From: Candidatus Woesearchaeota archaeon
Lineage (GTDB): Archaea; Nanobdellota; Nanobdellia; Woesearchaeales; GW2011-AR9
Assembly: GCA_016188105.1 (NCBI GenBank)
Contig: JACPIL010000034.1
Coordinates: 600 to 14,015, forward strand
Direction: 5' to 3'
Length of the DNA: 13,416 nt
The position numbers were made by a program, and so were the translations under genes. Shown here piece after piece: positions 13,407-13,416 of this stretch. The notes beneath the pieces were generated by a model. That model saw only the letters and a program-made list of their open reading frames with translations. It made no database searches and was not told where the DNA came from. Within the stretch, counting starts at the first letter, position 1. Each line of letters begins with the position of its first letter.

Positions 13407-13416
13407 CGAAAACTAA

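Overview
The window looks like a chromosomal segment of a small-genome archaeon, most likely of the DPANN/Woesearchaeota type (inference). The marks of this are an Archaea-type Hef helicase-nuclease, an archaeal/eukaryotic-like TrpRS, an NFACT/RqcH-family protein, an intron-bearing tRNA-Cys with U73 and no encoded CCA, a LAGLIDADG endonuclease, and TATA boxes about 25-28 bp upstream of many start codons. Those spacings predict leaderless mRNAs. The DNA is AT-rich and very tightly packed.

Left part (1-3710, + strand): the 3' part of a BRO-N/DinD-family gene that is cut by the window edge, then hef (XPF/FANCM-like DNA repair), then a fusion of a YunG-like domain with a zinc-dependent cytidine/deoxycytidylate-type deaminase. 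The hef and deaminase genes each have their own TATA box.

Middle (3711-9239): almost all on the minus strand. A circularly permuted YlqF/YawG-like GTPase overlaps a Cys/His-rich hypothetical gene by ATGA. Divergent from the GTPase, and sharing one palindromic TATA box with it, is a 53-residue protein gene at 5019-5180. Next come two small membrane proteins in an SD-led operon, a 116-residue unknown, trpS, a DEDDy RNase H-fold exonuclease, and an RqcH/Rqc2-like protein that stops where the NFACT-R domain should begin. Convergent genes here abut with no intergenic base.

Right part (9340-13416): a DUF885 metallopeptidase on +, then a compact minus-strand locus in which a LAGLIDADG homing-endonuclease ORF runs in frame through the whole 5' exon of tRNA-Cys(GCA) and stops inside the tRNA intron. 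The endonuclease is preceded by a roughly 95-bp long imperfect inverted repeat. Farther right lie an all-helical unknown protein and a double zinc-ribbon protein in a coupled pair. Last comes a gene-free stretch (13281-13406) that folds, by eye, into a three-way-junction RNA closed by a perfect 12-bp stem. It shares a palindromic TTTAAA promoter with the zinc-ribbon gene.

The most interesting loci are the endonuclease/tRNA-Cys overlap and the structured RNA at the right end. After them come the two sequence-degenerate enzymes (Hef with ELK instead of ERK; RqcH with ER instead of DR and no NFACT-R domain) and the bidirectional leaderless promoters.
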